The position numbers were made by a program, and so were the translations under genes. Positions 17,908 to 26,705 of a stretch of 64,000 bases of DNA are shown piece by piece. The stretch lies in contig CAMYNC010000002.1 of assembly GCA_947259685.1 (NCBI GenBank), positions 1 to 64,000 on the forward strand, written 5' to 3'. The notes under the pieces are model-generated. The model saw nothing but the letters and a program-made list of their open reading frames with translations. It searched no databases and was not told where the DNA came from. Position 1 is the stretch's first letter. Each line of letters starts with the position of its first letter. This DNA comes from an uncultured Desulfuromonadales bacterium. Lineage in GTDB: Bacteria > Desulfobacterota > Desulfuromonadia > Desulfuromonadales > Geopsychrobacteraceae.

Positions 17908-17988
17908 TCAGGCACTCTAACTCCCCCCGCCGCTACGGGTCGCCAGGAAAACTGTTTGCTGGCACCAATTTGTCAATGCTAGAATGGA

Positions 17989-18014
17989 GGTTGGCTGCTA
18001 AATCGCAGCCAACC
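17989..18014 (+). other. Stem-loop in the leader of the DUF294 gene
   Basis: Perfect 10-bp stem (17989-17998 with 18005-18014) with a 6-nt loop. It is 81 nt past the transporter stop and 44 nt before the next start. A TAGAAT -10-like hexamer with a TTGCTG -35-like hexamer 18 nt upstream lies just before it, so it could be a weak terminator or sit at the 5' end of a separate transcript. Confidence 0.35.
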
Positions 18015-18058
18015 TTGTGCTTATCGGTCATTGCCTTGCACTCCACAGGAGCCTCTTC

Positions 18059-19969
18059 ATGGGCATCATGCACCTGCGCGACACCGAACCATTCAACCAC
18101 CTGCCAGAGAACCTGTTCCTGGAGCTTCGCAGCAGCGCAATCAAACATGCCTATCCAGCCAACACCCACATTTTTAGTCAGCAGGACCCTGCCACCGGCT
18201 ATCTCTACGTAATTTCCAATGGGATGGTAGAAATCACCGCCGCCGTACCGGGCGGCGAGGAGATGGTGGTCGATTACCGCAAAGAAGGGAACTTTTTCGG
18301 CGGGACGCCAATCTTTACCGGTGAAACCTATACCGGCGGCGCGCGTACCGTCACTGAAACCACCTGCTACCTGATTCCGCAAGCGGTGCTGAAAAAGGCC
18401 GCTGAAGACTATCCACAGATCAGCGACTATTTTACCCGGGCGGTTCTTTCCCGGGTGCGCAGCCTCTATGCCGACATCGTCAAAGAACATACCAGCAACG
18501 CCATCACCCAGATGGAAGCCTACCCGTTTAAAAAACGGCTCTCCGAGATCATGACCGCCCCGGTCGAGACCTGCTCACCCGAAGCGACGGGGCGGGAGAT
18601 CGCGCGGCAACTGACGGAAAAAGCGACCAGTTCGGTGCTGGTGATGGGGAAAAGCGAAAACCCCATCGGCATCATCACCGAGCGAGACCTGATCGCCAAG
18701 GTGCTTAGTCCCGAAGCGGTCAACGGCAACACCATCACCGCCGCTGAGATCATGACCCCGCACCCGCACTCAATGACGCCGGAAACCTACATGTATGAAG
18801 CGATGGCCTATCTCACCAGCCAGCGGATCAAACATCTGCCGGTCCTCGACCGCGGTCGGCTGGTCGGGCTGGTGACCCTGCGCGACCTGATGCGCTACCG
18901 CAGCCAGAAGGCGATGCTGCTGGTCGGTTCGATCAGTGAACTGAACAGCCTGGCCGGGCTGGTTGCAGTCAAACAGGAGATTCACAATGTCGCCCGTTCG
19001 CTGCTCACGGAAACCCACTCGACCCCTGAAGTGGTCGAAATCATTTCCTATATCCACCATAATATCATCAGAAAAATCTACCAGCTCTGCTACCGGCAAA
19101 TGCTTGACGAAGGCCATCAGGCACCGACCATCCGGCATTGCTTTTTATTGATGGGCTCCGGTGGCCGGCGCGAAATGCTGCTCGGCCCCGATCAGGACCA
19201 CGGTTTTGTATTTGAAGACATCCCGGAGGAAAGGCTGCCCGAGGTTGATCGGTTCTTTGCCCCTTTCGGTGAAAAGCTGGTCGCCGCCTTCGAGAAGATC
19301 GGTTATCCCCGCTGCGAGGGGCAGGTGATGGCCAACAATCCGGCCTGGTGTGGGCGGCTGTCCGACTGGCATCAGCGGATTCACGACTGGGTGAACGAAC
19401 CCGAACCGCAGAAGGTGCGCTATTCATCGATCTTCTTCGATTTCGTGCCACTGGTCGGGGACGCTGGGCTGGCGCAGTCGCTGCGCGACATCGTCTTTGC
19501 GGAGATCCGCAATTTCGAAGGCTTCCTCTATCACATGATGGCCCTCGATCTGCGCACTAAGGTGCCGATCGGGCTGCTGGGGCGCTTCATTGTCGAAAAG
19601 TCGGGTCAGAAGAAAGGCTGTCTGTCGATCAAACAGGGGGGCAGCATCTCCATTGTCGATTGCATCCGCATGTTCGCGCTGGAAAAAGGCTTGCAGGAGA
19701 CCACCACCCTCGGTCGCCTGAAAGCGCTGGTTGAAGTGCGGGTCTTCGAAGCCGATACCGCCGAACATATCAAGGCGGCCTTCGAGGCTTTAACCTTTTT
19801 ACGCCTGCGTAACGAAATTCAACTGCTCGATTCGGGCCAGCCTCCGCACCATCTTCTTGATCCGAGCCAGCTGTCAAAGAGCGAGCAGGAACTATTGAAA
19901 GAAGCTTTCCACGCAGTAAGTAAGCTGCAGGACGCAACCAAAAGGCACTTTACGAAATCGTTTATCTGA
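18059..19969 (+). CDS. cNMP-binding / CBS / DUF294 nucleotidyltransferase-like regulator
   Basis: Multidomain cytoplasmic regulator of 636 residues: cyclic-nucleotide-binding fold (about 15-130), two CBS domains (about 160-285, with ITERDLIAKV and LVGLVTLRDLMRY), a DUF294 nucleotidyltransferase-like domain with GSGGRREMLLGPDQDHG (about 375-395), and a DUF294 C-terminal helical domain. The GS-GR-E-DQD pattern keeps the acidic residues of the GlnD-like fold. ATG 18059 with AGGAG seven nt upstream is preferred over an earlier frame start at 18017. Genes of this type follow DUF4212/SSS transporters and are thought to regulate carboxylate uptake; the ligand is unknown. Confidence 0.88.
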   Translation: MGIMHLRDTEPFNHLPENLFLELRSSAIKHAYPANTHIFSQQDPATGYLYVISNGMVEITAAVPGGEEMVVDYRKEGNFFGGTPIFTGETYTGGARTVTETTCYLIPQAVLKKAAEDYPQISDYFTRAVLSRVRSLYADIVKEHTSNAITQMEAYPFKKRLSEIMTAPVETCSPEATGREIARQLTEKATSSVLVMGKSENPIGIITERDLIAKVLSPEAVNGNTITAAEIMTPHPHSMTPETYMYEAMAYLTSQRIKHLPVLDRGRLVGLVTLRDLMRYRSQKAMLLVGSISELNSLAGLVAVKQEIHNVARSLLTETHSTPEVVEIISYIHHNIIRKIYQLCYRQMLDEGHQAPTIRHCFLLMGSGGRREMLLGPDQDHGFVFEDIPEERLPEVDRFFAPFGEKLVAAFEKIGYPRCEGQVMANNPAWCGRLSDWHQRIHDWVNEPEPQKVRYSSIFFDFVPLVGDAGLAQSLRDIVFAEIRNFEGFLYHMMALDLRTKVPIGLLGRFIVEKSGQKKGCLSIKQGGSISIVDCIRMFALEKGLQETTTLGRLKALVEVRVFEADTAEHIKAAFEALTFLRLRNEIQLLDSGQPPHHLLDPSQLSKSEQELLKEAFHAVSKLQDATKRHFTKSFI

Positions 19970-21084
19970 TGAAAAAAGTATTTCTAGGCATATTGATCCT
20001 GTTGCTGCCGGCCTGTATGCAGCTTGACTACTATCTGAGTTCGGCCACCGGCCATCTGCAGGTTATCAGGAAGCGCCAGTCAATCAGCGACCTGCTGCAA
20101 AAACCAACGACTTCCGAAGAACTTCAGCAGCAGTTGGAGCGCATTTCCCAGATCCGCGATTTTGCCAGCCAGGAACTGGGGCTGCCGGAAAATAATAGCT
20201 ATCGTAGCTATGTTCAGCTTGACCGCCCCTATGTGGTCTGGAATGTGGTGGCTACGCCGGAATTCTCCCTGGAGCCTTTGCAGTGGTGTTTCCCGATTGT
20301 TGGCTGTGTCAGTTACCGCGGCTATTTCGAGCAGGCCGACGCGGAAAACTTTGCTGCCAGTCTTGACCAGGATCAGTTTGATACCGCCATCAACGGAGTT
20401 CCTGCCTATTCGACCCTTAATTGGTTCGACGATCCGGTGCTGAGCACCTTTAGCGATTGGCCGGCTCCCTCGGTAGCGAAATTGATCTTTCACGAACTGG
20501 CCCACCAGAAACTCTACCTGCCGGATGATACGGTCTTCAACGAATCCTTCGCCAGTGCCGTCGAAAAGATCGGCATCGAACTCTGGTTAAAACAGCAGAA
20601 CAATCCGGAGATGAGCCGGCGGTATTACTTACAGAGCGAGCGCCAGGGGCAATTTCACCAACTGCTGAGCCAGACCCGGGATGAGCTGCAGCAACTCTAT
20701 CGCCAATCGCTGCCGGAAGAGCAACTGCGCAGTGGCAAACAGGCAATTTTCACCAGCATGCAACAGAGTTACCAGCAACTGCGTGAAAGCTGGGAGGGTT
20801 ACTCCGGTTACGACGCCTGGTTCGGCAAGGTTAACAACGCCAAGTTTGCCGCCCTGAATGCCTACCACCGCTGGGTACCGGCCTTCCGGCTGGCGATGCT
20901 GCAGGAAAAAAACGATTTGGGCAGTTTTTATCGCCGCTGCCAGGCGATAGCCCAGCAGCCCCAAGAACAGCGCCGACAGCTTTTGGACCGGCTGACTGCC
21001 GAATACCCGCAGCACAAACCAAAAACCCAGGTGGCAAAAAAGAATGAGCCTGCAACTGACCATTCTGTGCGAAAACAGCGTTGA
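19969..21084 (+). CDS. Lipoprotein putative aminopeptidase (DUF2265/PF10023)
   Basis: Product of 371 residues with a lipobox (LLLPAC, Cys16) and a zinc-peptidase site HELAHQ followed by NESFASAVE, the pattern of the PF10023 putative aminopeptidase family. It probably acts in the periplasm, anchored by lipid. The start ATG overlaps the previous stop by one nt (TGATG), so translation is coupled to the DUF294 gene. Its 3' end overlaps the next gene by 41 nt. The substrate is unknown. Confidence 0.85.
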   Translation: MKKVFLGILILLLPACMQLDYYLSSATGHLQVIRKRQSISDLLQKPTTSEELQQQLERISQIRDFASQELGLPENNSYRSYVQLDRPYVVWNVVATPEFSLEPLQWCFPIVGCVSYRGYFEQADAENFAASLDQDQFDTAINGVPAYSTLNWFDDPVLSTFSDWPAPSVAKLIFHELAHQKLYLPDDTVFNESFASAVEKIGIELWLKQQNNPEMSRRYYLQSERQGQFHQLLSQTRDELQQLYRQSLPEEQLRSGKQAIFTSMQQSYQQLRESWEGYSGYDAWFGKVNNAKFAALNAYHRWVPAFRLAMLQEKNDLGSFYRRCQAIAQQPQEQRRQLLDRLTAEYPQHKPKTQVAKKNEPATDHSVRKQR

Positions 21085-21883
21085 GCGCATCCTGCCCGGC
21101 GGCTTGATTGCCGAACATGGCTTTGCCTGTCATCTGCACAGCACCGACGGCGACTACCTGTTCGATACCGGCAGCGGCCTGGGTTTGCAGCACAACTGCA
21201 AGCAGCTCGGCATCGACCTCTCGGTTTTACGGGGAATCGTTCTCAGCCACGGTCACTGTGATCACACTGGCGGCCTGCTGACTGCCCTCCAGCAAAGTTC
21301 GTCTCTTCCGGTTTACGCCCACCCCAAACTGTTCGGCCCCCGCTACAGTGGCGGCGCTAAACAGCAACGGGAAATCGGTCTACCCTGGCCTCGAGCAGAT
21401 CTTGAGCGCTGTGGGGCACAGTTTCAACTGAGCAGACGAGCACAGCGGCTGACCGAGCAGCTTCTCCTGTCCGGCGAGATTCCGCGCAAACAGCAAACTG
21501 CTCATTTAGACCCGCAGCTGTACATCAAAGACCCTGCTGGCCAGGAAAAGGTTGATCCCCTGGCTGATGACATGTCGTTGTTTATCACCACAGAAAAGGG
21601 GTTGGTTATCCTCCTCGGCTGTGCCCATGCGGGCCTGTACAATATTATCGAACACGCCAGGGAAGTGACTGGCCTTAAAAAGATTCATATGCTCCTCGGC
21701 GGGACTCATCTAAAAGCCAGCACCGAGGAACACCTGGCGTCAACCATCGAGCAACTGGATCAATACGACATCGATTGGATCGGTGCTTCGCACTGTACCG
21801 GACTGCGCCAATCCCAAAAGCTGGCAAACCATTTCGGCGAGCGCTTTTTCTACGCCAGCGTCGGCACCGTTCTGGAGATATGA
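21044..21883 (+). CDS. MBL-fold metallohydrolase
   Basis: Metallo-beta-lactamase fold protein of 279 residues with the metal motif SHGHCDHTGG (about 66-75), LLGCAHAGLYN and HCTG further on. It resembles the dihydropterin/ribofuranosyl-aminobenzene phosphate synthase-like branch (COG1237). It starts inside the upstream aminopeptidase gene, so the two are probably co-expressed. Substrate not predictable. Confidence 0.85.
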   Translation: MSLQLTILCENSVERILPGGLIAEHGFACHLHSTDGDYLFDTGSGLGLQHNCKQLGIDLSVLRGIVLSHGHCDHTGGLLTALQQSSSLPVYAHPKLFGPRYSGGAKQQREIGLPWPRADLERCGAQFQLSRRAQRLTEQLLLSGEIPRKQQTAHLDPQLYIKDPAGQEKVDPLADDMSLFITTEKGLVILLGCAHAGLYNIIEHAREVTGLKKIHMLLGGTHLKASTEEHLASTIEQLDQYDIDWIGASHCTGLRQSQKLANHFGERFFYASVGTVLEI

Positions 21884-22065
21884 AACAGTCCAAACTCCTC
21901 TACTGATGAAAAAACTCGTCCAACGTTCCATGCACAGTTTCAGCTTGATTGTGACGCATGAGCAAGAACGACTTAACTCTCTGCCAAAAAAATAGAAGCC
22001 GGAAATGGAATGGATCACATCCTCCTGCCGACCAACAGCCTGAGACCTCAAAATAGGATCCTTTT

Positions 22066-23424
22066 GTGAAAATCATTGATTCTGTCGCTGCAGTTTTCTG
22101 CCATGCCGGCCACATCTTTGCCGTACGCCGTCAGCCGCACCTGAATGCTTTTCCCGGATACGAGTCCTTTCCTGGCGGAAAAATAGATTTGGATGACTCC
22201 ACATCCCAGCACTCAGCGCAGTTTCTTCGTGAACTGGACGGTCAAAAAATTCACGCGCTGGTTCGGGAAATCGAGGAGGAACTCGGTTATGACCTGCCTG
22301 GAGGAATTGTTTCTGGGCAGGTCACTTCAGTGAAGTTTCTCGCCATGGCGCTTGCCCCATCTCTTGTGCCGGTGCGATTTCGCCTGCACTTCTTTCGGAT
22401 TGACCTGAAAACACGTCCGCTGTTCACGCCGGATTCCGGAGAGTTTGCGAACACCTATTGGGAGACTCCTCAGCAAGTACTCAACAGATTCCTCAAGGGT
22501 GACGCCTTGATGGTCCCCCCGCTTCGCCGGGTCCTGGAAAAGCTGAGCATAAATCCGCAAGGGCAAGACTTTGGTGACCTTTCTTCCCAATTTAATGAAG
22601 ATAATTATGTTCCCCGATTGGAGCCGCTCAGCGGCTTGCACATATTCCCGGTTCCATCCAACACTTTCCCGCCTGAAAAACGCACCAACGCTTTTTTGCT
22701 TGGGGACAACAATTCTCCCCAAATTTTAGTTGATCCCTCACCTGAATCTCCTGAGGTTTTGGAGAAGCTACGACAAACGCTGAGACAGGGGAAGGTAAGT
22801 GCTCTGTTTCTCACGCATCATCACCATGATCACCACGAACACGCACCAGAGCTTGCCAAAGCTTTAAACGTGCCGATTTGGATGAGTGAGGACACTTTGG
22901 CCCGCATCACGCAAGAACAGGGTTCCGACTACTTTTCCGGACTTCAGGTCGAAACCAAGCAGGCAGGAGACAGATTGACGTACTGGAAGGGTGAAGCCGT
23001 TCGGGTTTATCTGGTCCCTGGACATGATGCTGGGCAGCTCGCTCTTGCTCCCGAATCTCTTCGCTGGTTCATTGTTGGTGACCTCATTCAAAGTGTCGGA
23101 ACGGTGGTCATTTCAGCTCCGGAAGGGAACATGGCAAGCTATTTCAAAACCCTTGAGAAGATTATCGATCTGGCTCCAGCGGTCATTGTTCCGTCTCATG
23201 GAACGCCGATGCGTAGTAGCTTTCGTCTGCAAGCCACCTTGCAGCATAGGCGCGAGCGAGAAAAAGTGATCCTCGAATTGTACGCTGACGGCAAAACAGA
23301 AACCGAGATACTCGATACCATTTATCATGGGATTGATGAGCAGCTACTGCCTTACGCAATGAAAAACATCAAATCCCACCTGGTAAAACTTCAGCAGGAA
23401 GGCCGGCTTAAGCTAGCAGATTAG
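22066..23424 (+). CDS. NUDIX - metallo-beta-lactamase (LACTB2-like) fusion hydrolase
   Basis: Fusion of 452 residues. The N-terminal NUDIX domain (about 1-170) has SFPGGKID, then an insertion of about 20 residues before REIEEELGYD. The MBL domain (about 195-375) has THHHHDHHEHA and VPGHDAGQLAL. A LACTB2-type winged-helix tail ends it (ELYADGKTETEI to LVKLQQEGRL). Start is GTG 22066 with AGGA eight nt upstream. In the NUDIX box the usual Gx5E glutamate is replaced by Asp and the spacing is stretched, so NUDIX activity is uncertain, while the MBL metal site is intact. It stands next to tRNA-Arg with gaps on both sides, possibly an acquired gene. Confidence 0.85.
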   Translation: MKIIDSVAAVFCHAGHIFAVRRQPHLNAFPGYESFPGGKIDLDDSTSQHSAQFLRELDGQKIHALVREIEEELGYDLPGGIVSGQVTSVKFLAMALAPSLVPVRFRLHFFRIDLKTRPLFTPDSGEFANTYWETPQQVLNRFLKGDALMVPPLRRVLEKLSINPQGQDFGDLSSQFNEDNYVPRLEPLSGLHIFPVPSNTFPPEKRTNAFLLGDNNSPQILVDPSPESPEVLEKLRQTLRQGKVSALFLTHHHHDHHEHAPELAKALNVPIWMSEDTLARITQEQGSDYFSGLQVETKQAGDRLTYWKGEAVRVYLVPGHDAGQLALAPESLRWFIVGDLIQSVGTVVISAPEGNMASYFKTLEKIIDLAPAVIVPSHGTPMRSSFRLQATLQHRREREKVILELYADGKTETEILDTIYHGIDEQLLPYAMKNIKSHLVKLQQEGRLKLAD

Positions 23425-23792
23425 CGATTGTAGCTTGTCTAAGAATGACCGGCTCTGCAAGTTCTTTGACTGCCAGGTAGGGGAACTGATGGAGTACGTT
23501 GAGAAGGTCGACCCGTGAAATAGTCCAGAGGTCGTTTTTTCCCATAGGCGAAGAGCCATACTGCTCTCGACACAGGCTGGCACGATTATGTATCTTTTAA
23601 CCAATTGATTTTACTGAGCGGTGACTTGGGAGTTAGTGCAGGGGTCATTTGGCTCTGACCACTGGACGGCGGAAAACGGGCTAATTCCAGAGGGCAATGG
23701 TCAAAACGGGAAATAGACTGTCACAGGATCGTCACAAAAACGTCACAGACAAAAAAACGGCTAGCGAGTAATCGCTAACCGTTTGATTTTTG
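23425..23792. other. Gap without a gene; three phased GTCACA repeats
   Basis: No supported ORF. Near the tRNA end, GTCACA occurs at 23720, 23731 and 23742, spaced exactly 11 bp. This could be protein-binding iterons or the remnant of an integration site at the tRNA. Confidence 0.5.
23751..23781 (-). terminator. Rho-independent terminator of tRNA-Arg
   Basis: Minus-strand stem CGGTTAGCGA / TCGCTAGCCG with a 4-nt loop (23758-23781), followed by a run of seven T (23757-23751). It lies 12 nt past the tRNA 3' end. Confidence 0.9.
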
Positions 23793-23869
<77 letters not shown>

Positions 23870-23965
23870 GCATGAGGCTGTACTATATACTCCATTAGCA
23901 GTTACAATGCAACCGGAAATGCCCGCAATGTTGCTCCCAATCTTGCAGAAATCTTGAGGTTTGAA

Positions 23966-24808
23966 ATGCATGTAAAGATCTGTCTTTGTTTAATCCTGTT
24001 CCTCTTGCCGCTGCCGAGCCTGGCCCAGGATTCTTACCGCATCGAGGAAGTCTCTACCGGCGTCTATGCGGCGCTGGCCGAACCCGGCGGCGCGGCAACC
24101 TCTAACGCATTTATCGTTGACCTGGGCTCGCAGCTGATTGTTGGGGGTGCGCATTTTAGCCGCAAGGCAATCAATGATCTGATTGCGGCAACCACCGGCC
24201 TCAACGGCAAACCGATCCGTGCAATTGTGTTGGCCCACCATCATCCCGGTTTCAGCTTTATCGATTTTGACTTCCCGGAAAAGCTCGATTTGGTCATGAA
24301 CATTGAAAGCCGCCTGATCATGAAGCAAGAAGCGCGCAGGCTGAAAAGTCCATTGCTGTTTTTTAAAGAGGGACTGACCTTTGAGGGCAGTGACCGGACC
24401 CTGATTCTGACGAATGTCGGGCCGGCCCACAGCAATGGCGACCTGATCGCCTATATCCCGCAAAGCAGCACCGTTTTTACCAGCGACCTGGTTTATATCA
24501 ACAGTGTCGGTTTTCTCGGTGCCGGCTCGCTGCGTGAATGGGCCTTTACCCTGGAAGGGATCAGCGCATTGCAGATCGACTCAGTGATTCCAGGCTTCGG
24601 CCCGGTCGGCAACCGGGAAGATATTTTAGCGTTTAAGCGCTACCTGAAAGATTTTCTGACGGAAATCATTCGTCATATCGACCAGGGGGACAGTCTGGAA
24701 ACCACCGTGAACACGTTTACTCTGCCCCGCTATAAAGATCTGCCCGGGTATGATAGTTTCACTCCTGGAAATATCGAACGCGCCTACCTGCAACTAAAAC
24801 TAAACTGA
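23966..24808 (+). CDS. Exported MBL-fold protein with a degenerate metal motif
   Basis: Secreted MBL-fold protein (signal peptide about 1-22, cleavage after PSLA). The fold pattern is clear (SNAFIVDLGSQLIVGG, IRAIVLAHHHPGFSF, NVGPAHSNGDLIAYIP), close to quinoprotein-relay-system or SoxH-like periplasmic hydrolases. The canonical HxHxDH is HHHPGF here, so the usual Asp-His pair is missing and catalysis is doubtful. Start ATG 23966 has GAGG six nt upstream; a TTG at 23954 is less likely. It is monocistronic between the tRNA and cheY. Confidence 0.8.
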   Translation: MHVKICLCLILFLLPLPSLAQDSYRIEEVSTGVYAALAEPGGAATSNAFIVDLGSQLIVGGAHFSRKAINDLIAATTGLNGKPIRAIVLAHHHPGFSFIDFDFPEKLDLVMNIESRLIMKQEARRLKSPLLFFKEGLTFEGSDRTLILTNVGPAHSNGDLIAYIPQSSTVFTSDLVYINSVGFLGAGSLREWAFTLEGISALQIDSVIPGFGPVGNREDILAFKRYLKDFLTEIIRHIDQGDSLETTVNTFTLPRYKDLPGYDSFTPGNIERAYLQLKLN

Positions 24809-24919
24809 CAAAATTTTATTCCAGTAAATGAATATCTACTTATCTTTCTGCTTTGAATCCACATGGATTTCTGCTAATCTTTACCCCAATCGACTATTCA
24901 AGCAGCATGGAGGCACCGC

Positions 24920-25279
24920 ATGAAACGTGTACTGATCGTTGATGACAGCATTGCTGTTGCACGTCAGCTGGAAAAGATCGTCAGCAGTGATGAAGAATTT
25001 GAGGTGGTTGGTCAGGGACGCAACGGGGCCGAAGCGATCAAACTCTGCCAACAGCAGAAACCGGACATTGTCTGTATGGATATGAACATGCCGGTGATGG
25101 ACGGTCTGACCGCGCTGCGCAACCTGATGCAACTCACTCCCGATCTGGATGTGGTCATGGTGACCTCGCTCGGCGGGGTTGGTGATAAGTTCACCGAAGC
25201 CCTGAAGCTTGGTGCAAAAGACGTATTATCCAAGCCATTCGAAAAAGAATCGGTCCTAACCATGCTCCGTCGCCTCTAG
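24920..25279 (+). CDS. cheY: CheY-like single-domain response regulator
   Basis: A 119-residue receiver domain with acidic pocket D8 and D9, phospho-acceptor D54 (VCMDMNMP), the conserved Thr in VMVTSL and Lys in LSKPFEKE. It lacks an output domain, so it acts by protein binding, as CheY does on the flagellar or pilus motor. ATG 24920 has a GGAGG-type SD. It lies 37 nt before a CheX-domain gene, which suggests paired phosphorylation control. No CheA is in the window. Confidence 0.92.
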   Translation: MKRVLIVDDSIAVARQLEKIVSSDEEFEVVGQGRNGAEAIKLCQQQKPDIVCMDMNMPVMDGLTALRNLMQLTPDLDVVMVTSLGGVGDKFTEALKLGAKDVLSKPFEKESVLTMLRRL

Positions 25280-25316
25280 ACCAGGTTGTGCAACCCTCAA
25301 TAAGGAGAAAAACGAG

Positions 25317-26186
25317 ATGGCGGTCAAATTCTTTGGTCAATTTCTGATCGGAAAGGGTGCTGTCACCCGCTTGGAATTGCTGCAAGCGATCGACTTGCAG
25401 GAGAAAACTAACTTAAAATTTGGTGAGCTGGTGGTTGAGATGGGCCTGATGAGCACTGTCGATATTGCCCGCGTCCATGCAGCCCAGCGGAACGAAGATC
25501 TGCACTTCGGCGAGATGGCGGTAAAGCTTGGAATCCTCAGCGAGGACCAGGCCCAGCAGGTCTTAACCCGACAAAAGAACAGCCATCTATACATTGGTGA
25601 AGCGTTGGTCAAGATTGGTGGCCTCACCAAGCAAGAGTTGGAAACCTACCTGAAAGAGTTCAAAGAGGACCAGCTCGCCTATATCGTTGAAAAGGTAGAG
25701 ATTCCTGCAGGACTGCCGCATAAACCGATCTGGGAAATGGTTGCCGATCTCACCTACAAAATGCTCACCCGGGTCGCCGGCATGTCCATTCGCACCGGCC
25801 CCTGCTCGGTGATCGACAAACTGCCTAACCGACCGGTGATTGCCGAGATGGGCTTCTCCGGGTCAGTCAGTGCGCGCTATGTGCTTTCGGTCTCCGAGAA
25901 CACCCGCTCGCTGGTCGCCAAAGCGATTCTCGACGAAGATTCGGTGGAAAATGAGGCCGTTGAGGTTTTGGATGATTCGGTCAAGGAATTCATCAATATC
26001 GTTTGCGGTAACATTGCCGCAAAAGCGGCACAGTTAGGGCACAGCATCGATATCACGCCACCGGAATTACGCAACGGCGACAATGGCGGCTTGGATGTCC
26101 CGGATAACCACACCGGTCTGATGTTTCCAATCTATCTTTCCGACGGTGAGGTTTTCGAATTGACGATTTTCGTCCCGGAAAATTAA
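25317..26186 (+). CDS. CheX-type phosphatase-domain protein with N-terminal repeat region
   Basis: Protein of 289 residues. The first about 120 residues hold three similar helical segments (FGQFLIGKGAVTRLELLQAI, FGELVVEMGLMS, FGEMAVKLGILSEDQ), like type II secretion ATPase/MshE N-domains or frz-associated adaptors. The C-terminal half has a CheX-like fold including VKEFINIVCGNIAAKAAQ. CheX removes phosphate from CheY, and the cheY just upstream would be the natural partner. The SD AAGGAG lies before ATG 25317. Confidence 0.8.
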   Translation: MAVKFFGQFLIGKGAVTRLELLQAIDLQEKTNLKFGELVVEMGLMSTVDIARVHAAQRNEDLHFGEMAVKLGILSEDQAQQVLTRQKNSHLYIGEALVKIGGLTKQELETYLKEFKEDQLAYIVEKVEIPAGLPHKPIWEMVADLTYKMLTRVAGMSIRTGPCSVIDKLPNRPVIAEMGFSGSVSARYVLSVSENTRSLVAKAILDEDSVENEAVEVLDDSVKEFINIVCGNIAAKAAQLGHSIDITPPELRNGDNGGLDVPDNHTGLMFPIYLSDGEVFELTIFVPEN

Positions 26187-26194
26187 TCTGAACC

Positions 26195-26362
26195 ATGCTC
26201 AAACCACTGGTTTTGATGCTGTCTATCTCCTGTGGGGGAAGCCTCGGTTGGCACCTCGGTACTCCGGCCGGTCTGATGGGTTCTTATCTTGCCGCAGTCT
26301 GCGGGGCTTCACTGGGACTGTTCATCGGGCGAAAGATTCAACGCAGCATGAACGGTGACTGA
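26195..26362 (+). CDS. Small glycine-rich membrane protein
   Basis: Fifty-five residues (MLKPLVLMLS at the start, IGRKIQRSMNGD at the end) with a hydrophobic, Gly-rich middle that could form one or two membrane helices, ending in a basic tail. It begins nine nt after the CheX-domain gene and is followed by a strong terminator, so it is probably the last gene of that operon. No family recognised. Confidence 0.55.
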   Translation: MLKPLVLMLSISCGGSLGWHLGTPAGLMGSYLAAVCGASLGLFIGRKIQRSMNGD

Positions 26363-26383
26363 CAGGTTGACCGGTTAAGATAC

Positions 26384-26425
26384 AAGGCAGCGTCGCCCCG
26401 GTAACGCTGCCTTGTTGTTTTTTTT
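26384..26425 (+). terminator. Rho-independent terminator of the cheY-cheX operon
   Basis: Perfect 10-bp stem AAGGCAGCGT/ACGCTGCCTT (26384-26393 with 26404-26413) followed by a T-rich tract with eight T in a row (26418-26425). Confidence 0.93.
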
Positions 26426-26705
26426 AGCTAGCAGCATCCATCCAATCACTGTCGTAACGCTTCGGCCGGCTGTGGCGGAGTAAATAGGCCAAAAACCTTG
26501 CACAGCTGTCAAAGTCTTCAGAGCAGCGACGTTTGCTGCGCCAGCCATCGACCCTGAGTTCCGAGCTTGATGCCTGGCAGACATAGCCATCTTCACCAAG
26601 CAACGGACAGCGCTGTTCATCATCAGCCCCGAGCGGATGAAGCTCAAGCGGTCCACTCCACAGCTCGTCAACATTTTCTGCGCCAAAACATCCTGGAACC
26701 ATCAT
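26424..26705 (-). CDS. Small cysteine-containing protein of unknown function
   Basis: Ninety-three residues starting MMVPGCFGAENVDEL at ATG 26705, with AGGAGA six nt upstream; two earlier in-frame codons lack support. The Cys pattern is C near the start, then CPLLGEDGYVC and CSEDFDSC, which could bind a metal or an iron-sulfur cluster, followed by a basic tail (RHSRPKRYDSDW). It is convergent with the cheY-cheX operon and ends in its terminator. I do not recognise the family. Confidence 0.6.
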   Translation of the reverse strand: MMVPGCFGAENVDELWSGPLELHPLGADDEQRCPLLGEDGYVCQASSSELRVDGWRSKRRCSEDFDSCARFLAYLLRHSRPKRYDSDWMDAAS

